In this document: one piece after another, positions 47,002-55,490 of the stretch | Position numbering within the stretch: position 1 is the first letter of the stretch | Layout of the letters: every line of letters begins with the position of its first letter | NCBI RefSeq assembly: GCF_014898075.1 | Contig: NZ_CP062976.1 | Location: 682,001 to 746,000, forward strand | Direction: 5' to 3' | DNA: 64,000 nt | From: Neisseria yangbaofengii | Lineage (GTDB): Bacteria; Pseudomonadota; Gammaproteobacteria; Burkholderiales; Neisseriaceae | Made by a program: the position numbers and the translations under genes | The notes under the pieces: model-generated | What the model was told of the DNA's origin: nothing | Seen by the model: only the letters and a program-made list of their open reading frames with translations | Database searches by the model: none

Positions 47002-48876
47002 TTATTCCCGCTGCCGTTTCCAATACAAATCCTGCGCCACCAGGCGTACGGGAGCATTGGCGGCGCCGTATTGGTCGTAGCCGCCGCGGCGTTCGCATAT
47101 TTCAAAGAAAAAGCGGTTTTCGATCAATTGCGAATAAGCATGCAGGAATTCGCCGCCGTTGCCGTCGGCATCATAGAGCAAATGATGTTCGCGCAGGCGG
47201 TCGAGGAAATCGTCGGCCAAACCGAATCGTGCCTGCAAATCGTCGTAATAGTTTTGCGGGATATCGAGCAGGTTGGCGCCGTTTTGGCGCAGGAAGGCCA
47301 CGGTTTCAAAAATATCGTCGCTGGCAAAGGCAATGTGTTGCAGACCGGCACCTTTGTAGTTGGCCATCGAACGCGATACCAAAGTGTTTTGGTTGTCGGA
47401 AATGTTCAACGGCAGACGGATTTGGCCGTTTGGGCTGCGCAACACACGGCTTTTCATCAGGCCGTAAGGGTCGGGCAGGGTTAAGTCGTTTTCAATGTCG
47501 AATCCGAATAATGCGGCGAAATGCAGCGTCCAGCGATCCATCATGTCGTTGGGCACACCATAAGCGGTGTGGTCGATGCGGCTGAGTTTCGGTTCGCCTT
47601 GGAATTTGGTTTTGTGGAAATCGATGCTGTAAATGTCGCTGTCGACAAAATACTGCAAACCGCCATTGGGCGAGCGGATGGCGTGGACATGGCGCTCGTT
47701 CGGGCCGACTTTGCCTTGGTAGAAAATATTGCCGTATTCGATGGCGCGCCGATACATGGCTTCGGCATCGCTGACTTTATACGCAGCCGCGCAGACCGAT
47801 GTGCCGTGTACGTTGAAAAAGGCATCGGCCAAAGAATCCGGCTCGGCGTTGAGAATCAGGTTCACGCCGCCGTGTTGGTAGAGCGAAACGTTTTTGCTTT
47901 TGTGCAGGCCGGTTTTTTGGAAGCCGAATTGGCGCAGGATATTGTCCAAACGCTGGGCGCCGGCATCATTGACGGCAAATTCGACGAAATCGGTGTCTTG
48001 AAATTCGGGCGCGGCGGGCGGGGTGAACAATTCGGCGGAAACGGTCAGGTTTTGCTGTTTCAGACGGCCTGCGGCTTGCTCTTCCAAATACAGCAGCGAG
48101 CGGATGGCATCGGATGCGGTCGATACGCCCGGCGCGGCGCGGAATTTGTCGTTGAACACTTCCAGCGACAACGGGCCGGTGTAGCCGTTGGCAATGATCG
48201 GCGTGAGAAATGCGGCCACGTCCAAATCGCCTTGGCCGGGGAAATTGCGGTAATGGCGGCTCCATTCGAGCACATCCATTTTCATCAGCGGCGCATCGGC
48301 CAATTGCAGGAACACGATTTTTTCCGGCAGAATTTCGTTCAGACGGCTTAAATCATCATTGATGGAAAGGGTGTGGAAGCTGTCGAGAATAATGCCCAAA
48401 TTAGGGTGATCGACTTGTTTCACCAAATCCCAAGCGTGGCGGTAAGAGAAAACGTGTTTGCCCCAAGCCAAGGCTTCGTAGCCGACTTGCATATTGTGTT
48501 TCGCAGCGATTTCGGCCAGCTTGTGCAAATCATCGGCGATCAGGGCATCGTCGGTGCCGGTGTCGGGCAAGACATTGCTGCATACGAGCAGGCGGTCGGT
48601 ACCGAGTTCGGCCATCAATTCGAATTTGCGTTCGGCGCGGTTGAGCTGCTGCGCCAATTTGTCGCGCGCTCCGCCTTCAAAATCGCGAAACGGCTGAAAC
48701 AGCATGATTTCAAGATTCAGGTCTTCGCACATTTTGCGGATGTCGGCAGGCGGGCCGTTGAAATACAGCAAATCGTTTTCAAAAATTTCCACGCCTTCAA
48801 AGCCGACGGCGGCAATGGCTTGCAGCTTTTCGGGCAGGGTGCCGCTTAAAGATACGGTGGCGATACAGTGTTTCAT
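47002..48876 (-). CDS. quiC: 3-dehydroshikimate dehydratase, two-domain QuiC type (TIM barrel + HPPD-like)
   Basis: 624 residues. The N-terminal TIM barrel (about 1-270) shows KLQAIAAVGFEGVEIFENDL, GYEALAWGKHVFSY, GIILDSFHTLSINDDL and TGPLSLEVFNDKFR, metal-ligand segments of the dehydroshikimate dehydratase group. The C-terminal half (about 290-600) is a 4-hydroxyphenylpyruvate dioxygenase-like vicinal oxygen chelate region, with SRIDHTAYGVP, GLQHIAFASDDIFETV and NRFFFEICERRGGY. This fusion is known from pseudomonad QuiC1, which makes protocatechuate from 3-dehydroshikimate. It links quinate/shikimate use to LigAB. Confidence 0.9.
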   Translation of the reverse strand: MKHCIATVSLSGTLPEKLQAIAAVGFEGVEIFENDLLYFNGPPADIRKMCEDLNLEIMLFQPFRDFEGGARDKLAQQLNRAERKFELMAELGTDRLLVCSNVLPDTGTDDALIADDLHKLAEIAAKHNMQVGYEALAWGKHVFSYRHAWDLVKQVDHPNLGIILDSFHTLSINDDLSRLNEILPEKIVFLQLADAPLMKMDVLEWSRHYRNFPGQGDLDVAAFLTPIIANGYTGPLSLEVFNDKFRAAPGVSTASDAIRSLLYLEEQAAGRLKQQNLTVSAELFTPPAAPEFQDTDFVEFAVNDAGAQRLDNILRQFGFQKTGLHKSKNVSLYQHGGVNLILNAEPDSLADAFFNVHGTSVCAAAYKVSDAEAMYRRAIEYGNIFYQGKVGPNERHVHAIRSPNGGLQYFVDSDIYSIDFHKTKFQGEPKLSRIDHTAYGVPNDMMDRWTLHFAALFGFDIENDLTLPDPYGLMKSRVLRSPNGQIRLPLNISDNQNTLVSRSMANYKGAGLQHIAFASDDIFETVAFLRQNGANLLDIPQNYYDDLQARFGLADDFLDRLREHHLLYDADGNGGEFLHAYSQLIENRFFFEICERRGGYDQYGAANAPVRLVAQDLYWKRQRE

Positions 48877-48957
48877 GATGTGGCTCCGTTGGCCGCATGG
48901 GCGGCGCGGGTGATTGGGGAAATATGCCGGTTTTGCCGCTTGGGTCGAATCTTGTTG

Positions 48958-48992
48958 AAAGGCCGTCTGAAAATCCGGTTTCAGACGGCCTA
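48958..48992. repeat. DUS inverted pair between MFS gene and quiC
   Basis: A 13-bp stem in the 140-nt gap after the MFS stop; may terminate or attenuate quiC. Confidence 0.7.
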
Positions 48993-49016
48993 TTTTAACG
49001 GCTTATTCCGACACGC

Positions 49017-50360
49017 TCAAATTTCAGTGCCAGGCTGGTTGCGGTACAGGATGTATTTGATGGTTAACGACACGGCGATCAGCAAAGCCGGTACGGTCAA
49101 AGCCATCGCAACGGTTGAGAAATTCCAGCCCGCGTTCAACATCCATGCGCCGGCAAATGCAGAAATAATCGCACCGGTGCGGCCGATACCGTGCATCCAG
49201 CTGTTGCCGGTCGCGCGGGCGCTCAATGGGAAGAAGTTGCTCGACAGAGCGTTCATACCGGTGCCGCCGCCGTTAAACGCTGCGCCGATGTAGAACGAAG
49301 TGATACACAGCAGCAGATATTCCGCGCCCAAGCTGCTCATAAATACCAATACTGCTGCGCCGCTGATGTAAGAGAGTGCCAATACGCGGTGTGGCTCGAA
49401 GCGGTCCATAAACCAGCCCAACATAATCGAACCCAACGGGCCGCCCAATTGGAACATAGCCGAAATAATCGACGCCTGCGCCGCGGTCATGCCGGATTCT
49501 TTAATCATGGTCGGCATCCAGCTGCCCAACAGATATACCAAGAACAAATGGCTGAAGTAAATCACCCACAGCAGCAAAGTGCCTCTGGCGTAGTGTCGGT
49601 TCAACACGGTTTTAATTGGGTTTTCATTGCTTTGTACTGTTTGCGGTTGCGGAATGAAGAAGGTCGATTGCCCGGTGGTGCTGCCCGGGGCGCATTGTTC
49701 CACGATTTTGCGGATTTCTTGGCGGTCGGCGCCTTTGTGCACCATATACGCCAGCGATTCAGGTAGTTTGAAAATCATAAACAGGCTCAACAGAATCGGC
49801 ACAATCCCGCCAAAATAGAAGACGCTCGGCCAGCCCCAGTGCGGAATCATCCAAGCTGCCAAAAAACCGCCGCCTGCCGCGCCGACGGTAAAACCGGCAA
49901 ACACGATGGTTACCAACAGCGAGCTGCGGTGTTCGGGCGAATATTCTTTGGCCAAGGTCGCCACCATCGGCATGATGCCGCCCATGGAAAAGCCGGCGAT
50001 GAAGCGGAAGGCAATCATGTGCCAAATCTGCGTAGCGAAAGCCACCAACAGCGTAAACAAGCCGAAAATAAACACGCTTGCAATCAATACTTTGCGGCGG
50101 CCGAAGCGGTCGCCCAACGGGCCGGCGGCCAGCGCGCCGAAGGTCAGGCCGAATAGGGCGGCACTCAATACCGGTGCCAAATCGTCATTGGACAAATTCC
50201 AAGCTTCTTTCAGGCTCGGGCCGACAAAGCCCATAATTACCACATCGAAGCCGTCCATGACCACAATCAGGAAGCAGAGGAAAATCACCAATTTTTGGTA
50301 GGTGCTCACGCCGCGGCTGTCGAGCAGCTCGCGGACGTTGATTTCATGATTTTGCGACAT
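49017..50360 (-). CDS. MFS transporter, aromatic acid:H+ symporter (AAHS) type
   Basis: 447 residues from the ATG at 50360, which has AAGGAGAAACC upstream. The AAHS signature VVMDGFDVVIMGFVGPSLKE and the MFS loop GPLGDRFGRRKVL are clear, with 12 hydrophobic segments. It lies between the shikimate/quinate dehydrogenase gene (93 nt upstream) and quiC, so quinate, shikimate or dehydroshikimate are likely substrates. Confidence 0.9.
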   Translation of the reverse strand: MSQNHEINVRELLDSRGVSTYQKLVIFLCFLIVVMDGFDVVIMGFVGPSLKEAWNLSNDDLAPVLSAALFGLTFGALAAGPLGDRFGRRKVLIASVFIFGLFTLLVAFATQIWHMIAFRFIAGFSMGGIMPMVATLAKEYSPEHRSSLLVTIVFAGFTVGAAGGGFLAAWMIPHWGWPSVFYFGGIVPILLSLFMIFKLPESLAYMVHKGADRQEIRKIVEQCAPGSTTGQSTFFIPQPQTVQSNENPIKTVLNRHYARGTLLLWVIYFSHLFLVYLLGSWMPTMIKESGMTAAQASIISAMFQLGGPLGSIMLGWFMDRFEPHRVLALSYISGAAVLVFMSSLGAEYLLLCITSFYIGAAFNGGGTGMNALSSNFFPLSARATGNSWMHGIGRTGAIISAFAGAWMLNAGWNFSTVAMALTVPALLIAVSLTIKYILYRNQPGTEI

Positions 50361-50411
50361 TTGGTTTCTCCTTATCAATCGCGTTTTTCTTATCAAACCG
50401 TGTTGCATCGG

Positions 50412-50451
50412 TTTTCAGACGGCCTTGAGGTAAAGAGAGGCCGTCTGAAAC
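50412..50451. repeat. Outward DUS pair between dehydrogenase and MFS genes
   Basis: A stem of 13-14 bp in the 93-nt gap; a possible attenuator inside the operon. Confidence 0.65.
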
Positions 50452-50453
50452 CG

Positions 50454-51290
50454 TCAATACTGAATACGCGCCACTTCGCGCAGGTGCTCGGCAGTGGTGG
50501 CCGGCAGGCCGAAATATTCCAAGTAAACCGGAATCTGCTCAAACAGCATATCGGTGCCGGCTTGGATCACGCAGCCTTTGGTTTGGGCGGCGGCCAAAAA
50601 TGCCGTGATTTCGCTTTGCAGCACCACGTCGGCGGCAAACGCTTCCGGCGCAATGCGCGCCACATCGACCGGCATCGGATCGCCTTCATGCATCCCCATC
50701 GGCGTAGCGTTCGCCACCAAATCAAAACCTTGCGGATCGTTGCTGCCGGTTTCGACGATTAAATCGGCATAGTGCTGTTTCAGACGGCCTGCCAACGCTT
50801 CGGCTGCTGTTGCGTTGACATCAAACAAAGCCAAACGCGCCACACCTGCCGCGGCCAAAGAAGCCGCAATCGCGCAGCCTACGCCGCCGCTGCCGACTAC
50901 CAAAGCCGCTTTGCCTTCCGGTGCAAAACCTTTGCGGCGTACACTGCGCACAAAGCCTTCGCCGTCGAACATATCGCCCTCCAGCCTGCCGTCCGCACCG
51001 CGGCGCACGGCATTGCACGAACCGGCGATTTGCGCGGTCGGTGTCAATCGGTCGACCAAATCAATGGTGGCCACTTTGTGCGGCATGGTTACCAGTGCGC
51101 CGATGACGTTTTCGCAGGTGAACACGCTTTTCAGAAAATCAGGATAAACCGGCGCTTGCGACGAAAACGGCACCACCAGCGCATTGATGCCGGCCGCTTC
51201 GAAATAAGGGTTGTAAATCATCGGTGATTTGAAGGTTCGGGTGGGGTAGCCGATGTGGGCAATGACTTGGGTAGAGCCGTTGATGTTCAT
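50454..51290 (-). CDS. Shikimate/quinate dehydrogenase (AroE-like, catabolic type)
   Basis: 278 residues. The substrate domain begins AHIGYPTRTFKSPMIYNPYF, where the usual serine-rich S-x-S-P motif of AroE is replaced by TFKSP. VTMPHKVATIDLVDRL holds the catalytic Lys, and ALVVGSGGVGCAIAASLAAA binds the nucleotide. VANATPMGMHEGDPMP and DMLFEQIPVYLEYFG complete it. The altered substrate loop and the neighbours (galD, transporter, quiC) suggest a catabolic enzyme oxidising shikimate or quinate, distinct from biosynthetic AroE. Confidence 0.88.
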   Translation of the reverse strand: MNINGSTQVIAHIGYPTRTFKSPMIYNPYFEAAGINALVVPFSSQAPVYPDFLKSVFTCENVIGALVTMPHKVATIDLVDRLTPTAQIAGSCNAVRRGADGRLEGDMFDGEGFVRSVRRKGFAPEGKAALVVGSGGVGCAIAASLAAAGVARLALFDVNATAAEALAGRLKQHYADLIVETGSNDPQGFDLVANATPMGMHEGDPMPVDVARIAPEAFAADVVLQSEITAFLAAAQTKGCVIQAGTDMLFEQIPVYLEYFGLPATTAEHLREVARIQY

Positions 51291-51342
51291 GAAGCTTCTC
51301 CTTTTGTTTTGAGTGAAATTCGGTTTTTTTTTTTCGGATTCT

Positions 51343-51383
51343 TTCAGACGGCCTTATTTATATCGATACTCGGGCCGTCTGAA
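51343..51383. repeat. Outward DUS pair upstream of the dehydrogenase gene
   Basis: CTTTCAGACGGCC facing GGCCGTCTGAAAA, next to a T/A-rich stretch; possible hairpin. Confidence 0.55.
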
Positions 51384-51467
51384 AAAAATAGAATCATAAA
51401 CCTAATCTGTGTTTAGCGGTTGTTTATTTTTGAATATTCCAACCAAGGCCGTCTGAAAAAGAAAGAT

Positions 51468-51653
51468 TGAAGCCTTTGCAAAATGCTTCAATTCCAGAAA
51501 TCTTTTAGCCGTCATTCCCGTGCAGGCGGGAATCCAGTCCCATCGGCTCAGGAATATTCGGCTATTACGGTAATTTGAAGTTCCGGATTTCCGCCTGCGC
51601 GTGAATGGCGCAAATAGCTCTCTTAGTTTAAATTGGGTTGTTCAAAAGTCTCG
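51468..51653. repeat. IS-derived repeat carrying a dRS3 (51514-51533)
   Basis: The 392-nt gap 51291-51682 has no gene. It contains GAAGCCTTTGCAAAA at the left and TTCAAAAGTCTCGG at the right, degenerate IS1106-type ends. Between them is an exact dRS3 (ATTCCC-N8-GGGAAT) and a second degenerate copy near 51588. Confidence 0.55.
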
Positions 51654-51682
51654 GATTGTGGTTCAAACGGTTTTGCCATCAT

Positions 51683-52777
51683 CTATTTGCCCGCCCAAAC
51701 ATGCGCCGGAACCATCACTTCGCCGCGCATGATGTTGCGTGCGGTGCGGATTAAAGCCGCGCCGTTGACTTTGCCGTTGCCATCGGTTTCCAAAGCCACG
51801 CTGAATTCGCCGCTTGGGTGTTCGATGGAAAGCGAAGCCGGATTGTCGGCTACGGCCAAACCGTCGGCCACGCTGTCTTTCATCACGCAGGCGGTGGCGA
51901 TGGTTACGGCTGCCAATACGCCGATGGCTTCGTGGCACACATGGGGAATAAAGCAGCGGGTGTGTACCGCGCCGCCGTCAACAGGGGCGTTGAGCAGACA
52001 CATTTTCGGGTAGTTTTTGGCGGAAACGTCGCCCAAGCCCATTTTTAAAGACGCCGTCAGACGCAGCTTTTCCAAGATGGCTTTGAGCTCGTCGTCGTTG
52101 TTTAATTCTTCCACGCTTTCGTAAGCCGTGCGCTGCACATCGGCGGCCCGTACCAATATCATCGGCATGCCGTTGTCGATGCAGGTGGCTTCCAGTTGGC
52201 CAAAACCTTCGATGTCGAACACATCGCCGGTGTTACCCGTCGGCAAAAGGCTGCCTGCCACCGAGCCTTCGGTATCTAAGAAGCGGATGCGGATGGGAGC
52301 GGATGTGCCGGGTACGCCGTCGATTTTGGTATCGCCGTCGTAATTGATGATGCCATCGGGTGTTTTGACGGTGATGTCGCTCAACATGCCGGTGTTTAAG
52401 GTCAATACGCGCACGGTCGTTTCATCGCCTTGTGCCTGAATCAATCCTTTTTCCAACGCAAACGGCACCACTGCCGCCAGCATGTTGCCGCAGTTGGGTT
52501 TGGTATCGACAATATCGTTTTTCGGCTGTAATTGCGCAAACAAAAATTCCAAATCCACACCTTCCCGTTTACTCAAAGATACCACGCCCACTTTGCTGGT
52601 TAAAGGATGTGCACCGCCGGCACCATCGACTTGGCGTGGGTCGGGCGAACCCATGGCCGCGAGCAGTACTTGATTGCGAATGGCTTCGTCGGCGGGTAAA
52701 TCAGCAGCGGCAAAAAACAGGCCTTTAGAACTACCGCCACGCATCAGCATGGCAGGGACAGCGGTTTGGGCAGCCAT
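51683..52777 (-). CDS. galD: 4-oxalomesaconate tautomerase (PrpF family)
   Basis: 364 residues. The PrpF/GalD family is recognised from AVPAMLMRGGSSKGLFFAAA at the N-terminus, VDGAGGAHPLTSKVGVVSLS, KPNCGNMLAAVVPFALEKGL with the catalytic Cys, and IEHPSGEFSV. GalD interconverts keto and enol 4-oxalomesaconate so that the LigJ hydratase can act. It heads the second catabolic block and is divergent from a LysR gene, an arrangement that fits local control by that regulator. Confidence 0.92.
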   Translation of the reverse strand: MAAQTAVPAMLMRGGSSKGLFFAAADLPADEAIRNQVLLAAMGSPDPRQVDGAGGAHPLTSKVGVVSLSKREGVDLEFLFAQLQPKNDIVDTKPNCGNMLAAVVPFALEKGLIQAQGDETTVRVLTLNTGMLSDITVKTPDGIINYDGDTKIDGVPGTSAPIRIRFLDTEGSVAGSLLPTGNTGDVFDIEGFGQLEATCIDNGMPMILVRAADVQRTAYESVEELNNDDELKAILEKLRLTASLKMGLGDVSAKNYPKMCLLNAPVDGGAVHTRCFIPHVCHEAIGVLAAVTIATACVMKDSVADGLAVADNPASLSIEHPSGEFSVALETDGNGKVNGAALIRTARNIMRGEVMVPAHVWAGK

Positions 52778-52872
52778 TTTGATTCCTTTGTAAATGTAGT
52801 GGTATGTAGTGGATTATTATAGGTAAAGAAATGTTTGGAAAGGCGTTGAAGCGACTATCAGCTATATCAAAA

Positions 52873-52901
52873 TAGTATAATTGCAAAGCCAAGCTATACT
52901 A
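52873..52901. promoter_or_regulatory. Candidate LysR operator between galD and the LysR gene
   Basis: Perfect 7-bp inverted arms TAGTATA and TATACTA with a 15-nt spacer, in the 170-nt divergent region. TATA...CTA-type arms fit LysR sites (T-N11-A core). Confidence 0.45.
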
Positions 52902-52947
52902 AAGTAATAAGTGCCGTAAAACCAATAGCCGGAGAGAGAGAAAAGTT

Positions 52948-53868
52948 ATGGATTTGAAACAGTTACGTTATTTTCAGCAGGTGGCGCAGCAAGGCAGCTA
53001 CACCCGCGCCGCCGACATTTTGGGCGTGGCACAGCCGGTATTGAGCCGCCAAATCCGCCTGCTGGAAACCGAATTAAGACAAAGCCTGCTCAACCGCCAC
53101 GGACGCGGCGTTTCCCTCACCGACCCGGGCAGAATTTTGCTGGAACACTGTGGAGTGATTTTGCAGCAGATTGAAATGATTCAGGAAGATTTGAGTTTAA
53201 ACAGCGGCAAACTCAGCGGCCACATTACGCTCGGCTTACCGCCGACGATTGCCAAATTATTGTCGCTGCCGATTATCCGTGAGTTTCGCCAACATCTGCC
53301 CGATGCCCAATTGCGCATCACAGAAGGCTTGAGTGCGCAGCTGCAAGATCGTTTGCAGCAAGGCAAAATCGACATGGCGCTGCTGTATAACCCTGCCTAT
53401 TCGGCTGATGTGGAAACGCAATTGCTGTATGAAGAGCGGCTGTATCTGATGGCGCCGAAAAATGATCACCTGCTCAATGCAGATACGCCCGTCAACGCCG
53501 AACATTTGGCTGCCTTGCCGCTGATTCTGCCTTCCGTGCCCAATACCTTCCGCTTGCTTGTCGAGCAGGAAATGGCGCGGCATAATCTCGTGTCCAATAT
53601 CGTGATGGAAATCGACAGCGTGGAAACTATGCTGCAACTGGTGGCGGAAGGCATGGGCTATTCGATTTTGTCGAAATATTCGATTGATTTGATGAATTAT
53701 AAAGAATCGATTCAGGTGATTCCGATTGAATCGCCGCAATTCGTCAGCCGCCTGTTTTTGGCGACTTCGGCCAAACATGTACTCACACGCACACAGAAAG
53801 AAGTGGATAAAATTTTGAAGCGGGTGTGTTTGAATTTGGTGGAGGAGCGGGTTTCAGACGGCCTTTAA
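52948..53868 (+). CDS. LysR-family transcriptional regulator
   Basis: 306 residues. The N-terminal winged helix-turn-helix: LRYFQQVAQQGSYTRAADIL then GVAQPVLSRQIRLLE at residues 5-40. The co-inducer domain begins about residue 90 (GHITLGLPPTIAKLL). Divergent from galD across a perfect inverted repeat, so probably the activator of the galD block, perhaps also the lig block. Its C-terminus reads through a DUS (VSDGL). Confidence 0.92.
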   Translation: MDLKQLRYFQQVAQQGSYTRAADILGVAQPVLSRQIRLLETELRQSLLNRHGRGVSLTDPGRILLEHCGVILQQIEMIQEDLSLNSGKLSGHITLGLPPTIAKLLSLPIIREFRQHLPDAQLRITEGLSAQLQDRLQQGKIDMALLYNPAYSADVETQLLYEERLYLMAPKNDHLLNADTPVNAEHLAALPLILPSVPNTFRLLVEQEMARHNLVSNIVMEIDSVETMLQLVAEGMGYSILSKYSIDLMNYKESIQVIPIESPQFVSRLFLATSAKHVLTRTQKEVDKILKRVCLNLVEERVSDGL

Positions 53869-54256
53869 AGTGGATTATGGCCGTCCGAATCAATCGAAAC
53901 ACTTTAGTCATAAAAAGGTGGGATTATGGATTGCCGGAATTTTTTGGTTTTTATAAAGCCGGCTTAATAATGAAAAAGGGAAATTTTATAGTGAATCCAC
54001 TATATTTTATGAATAGTCGTCACATCGTTAATTTTGACGGATACGCAGCAAATACAGGCAATCGGATTTGTTTCCCGTTGTGGTGTGATGGCAAAGTGAC
54101 ATTTCAGACCTCTTGAAAGTCGGTTAATAAACTTGTCAAGGGGTATCAACGATTTTTACGTCCCTTGCATGAGCGTATTATAGAAGGCCGTCTGAAAAAG
54201 TTTTGAATCTGAACTTTTCAGACGGCCTTTTTAGATGATTTCCGGTTAAATTCACT
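53869..54256. other. Non-coding gap with CREE palindrome and DUS terminator
   Basis: No convincing gene. It holds TTTAAAGTGGATTATGG at 53866 (a Correia-like end), then TATAGTGAATCCACTATA (53987-54004), two fused CREE ends without a core. A long DUS hairpin lies at 54184-54231, terminating both flanking convergent genes. A frame around 54006-54116 resembles no family I know. Confidence 0.5.
54184..54231. terminator. DUS-pair terminator with extended stem
   Basis: About 18 pairs: AAGGCCGTCTGAAAAAGTT with AACTTTTCAGACGGCCTT. It is one of the longest stems in the window. Confidence 0.8.
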
Positions 54257-54694
54257 TTAATCTTTCAACGCCACAAATTTACCCGTAAATACCGCTGCCA
54301 GTTCGCCTTCGGAGAACACATCGATTTCCAGCACCACTTTACCTTTGCCGCGCTTGGTAAACATATCATTCATCTGCTGCCAGCTTTCGGCGGCAACGGG
54401 GCGGGTTTGGATAGTTAAATCGCCGCGGGCCGGGCGCAGGTATTGGGTTTCGCCTTGTTGAATCACGATATTGCCGCCTGCTTCGGGCAGATGGCCGTGC
54501 ACCAATGCCCAGCCGCAAGTGGTCGCCCCTAGGGCGATGGAACCGCCGAATACGGTGTTTTTGTGGTTGCGGTTTGGGGTGTGCGGCATGGTGAGAACAA
54601 CATGTTCGCGGTCGGCTTCCTGCACCTGAATCTGAAGGGCGGCGGTAGCAGGGATGCAGGTGTGCAAAAATGCTTGTAATAATTGTGCTGTCAT
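54257..54694 (-). CDS. YiiD C-terminal-type thioesterase (hotdog fold)
   Basis: 145 residues matching the thioesterase domain found at the C-terminus of YiiD. It shows HTPNRNHKNTVFGGSIALGA at about residues 38-57 (N...FGGS... is the hotdog signature), GWALVHGHLPEAGGNIVIQQ and YLRPARGDLTIQTRPV. Probably hydrolyses acyl thioesters in the cytoplasm. Substrate unknown. It stands alone. Confidence 0.85.
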   Translation of the reverse strand: MTAQLLQAFLHTCIPATAALQIQVQEADREHVVLTMPHTPNRNHKNTVFGGSIALGATTCGWALVHGHLPEAGGNIVIQQGETQYLRPARGDLTIQTRPVAAESWQQMNDMFTKRGKGKVVLEIDVFSEGELAAVFTGKFVALKD

Positions 54695-55047
54695 GATTGG
54701 ATTGCCTTGCAGTTTGGTATAGAATTTTACGATTGATTAGATGTAGGGAACCGCCGGGTTGTTTACACTTTTTATGCCAAACAACTTTTGTTTTTTGCCT
54801 GAACGATTGTTTTAGGATTTTCGGGCGTTATCAAGAATCATGCGGCTTTGCCGTGCCTTTCGGTATGCTTGGCAACGCTCGGAAATCCCCAAACGGGTCT
54901 TCAGGCAAAAAAGAAAAAGCGTACACAACGCTGGGGTTTTCTACAGATTAGATTGAAAGGTTTAATCTGTAAACAGGTCGCCCGGTAACGGAATTTTATA
55001 ATGTTCAGAATGGCGGCGTAAAATAAAACAAGCTTCGGAGTCAAATA
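54695..55047. other. Intergenic region, no gene seen
   Basis: 353 nt between divergent genes. The only structure noticed is an 8-bp inverted repeat ACAGATTA/TAATCTGT at 54943-54970. There are no DUS, tRNA or convincing coding frames. Confidence 0.5.
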
Positions 55048-55437
55048 ATGCGGACTTTTTTCGGCGTGTGTTTGCTGGTTATCGGCGGGTGGGTGTTGAC
55101 GCTTTGGGATATGTTGTTGTTTTTCGATATTTTGGCAGAAATCCGCGGCATGTTGTTCGGCATTTTGGCTTTGGCTTCGCTGGTGTTGATTAGTTTGGGC
55201 GTATTGGCCGTGAAGGCGCGGCGGTATTATGTGCTGGGCATGACTTTGCTGCTGTCGTCTTTGGTGATGTGGGCGACGGTGATTGGTTTTGGCATCGTCG
55301 ATTCGCACCCGCACTGGAGCCGCTACCTGCCGACAGATTTCACCGAATCGTTTAGCAATCTTTCTCCGGCGTTTACGTGGCTGCTGTTGAAAACGCTGGC
55401 CGGATTCGGTTTGGTGTGGCATTACCGTAAAGCCTGA
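55048..55437 (+). CDS. Hypothetical inner-membrane protein
   Basis: 129 residues with three to four hydrophobic segments: FFGVCLLVIGGWVLTLWDML, GMLFGILALASLVLISLGVL and YVLGMTLLLSSLVMWATVIG, then a short amphipathic end. No family is recognised. Codon use matches the core genes, and a DUS terminator follows, supporting a real gene. Confidence 0.65.
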   Translation: MRTFFGVCLLVIGGWVLTLWDMLLFFDILAEIRGMLFGILALASLVLISLGVLAVKARRYYVLGMTLLLSSLVMWATVIGFGIVDSHPHWSRYLPTDFTESFSNLSPAFTWLLLKTLAGFGLVWHYRKA

Positions 55438-55444
55438 TATTTTC

Positions 55445-55474
55445 AAGGCCGTCTGAAAAATTTCAGACGGCCTC
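55445..55474. terminator. DUS-pair terminator, bidirectional
   Basis: Tight inverted DUS pair between convergent genes. Confidence 0.8.
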
Positions 55475-55490
55475 AAATGAAGTGTTCGGA

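Noticed and set aside
46799-47098. N-terminal extension of fhuC by 100 codons
   Set aside because: It would overlap the end of quiC and adds residues with no ABC family similarity. The GTG at 46798 has a ribosome site and gives the normal length.
53826-54116. Possible small gene after the LysR regulator
   Set aside because: It overlaps the regulator's end and passes through repeat sequence; no family and no ribosome site seen.
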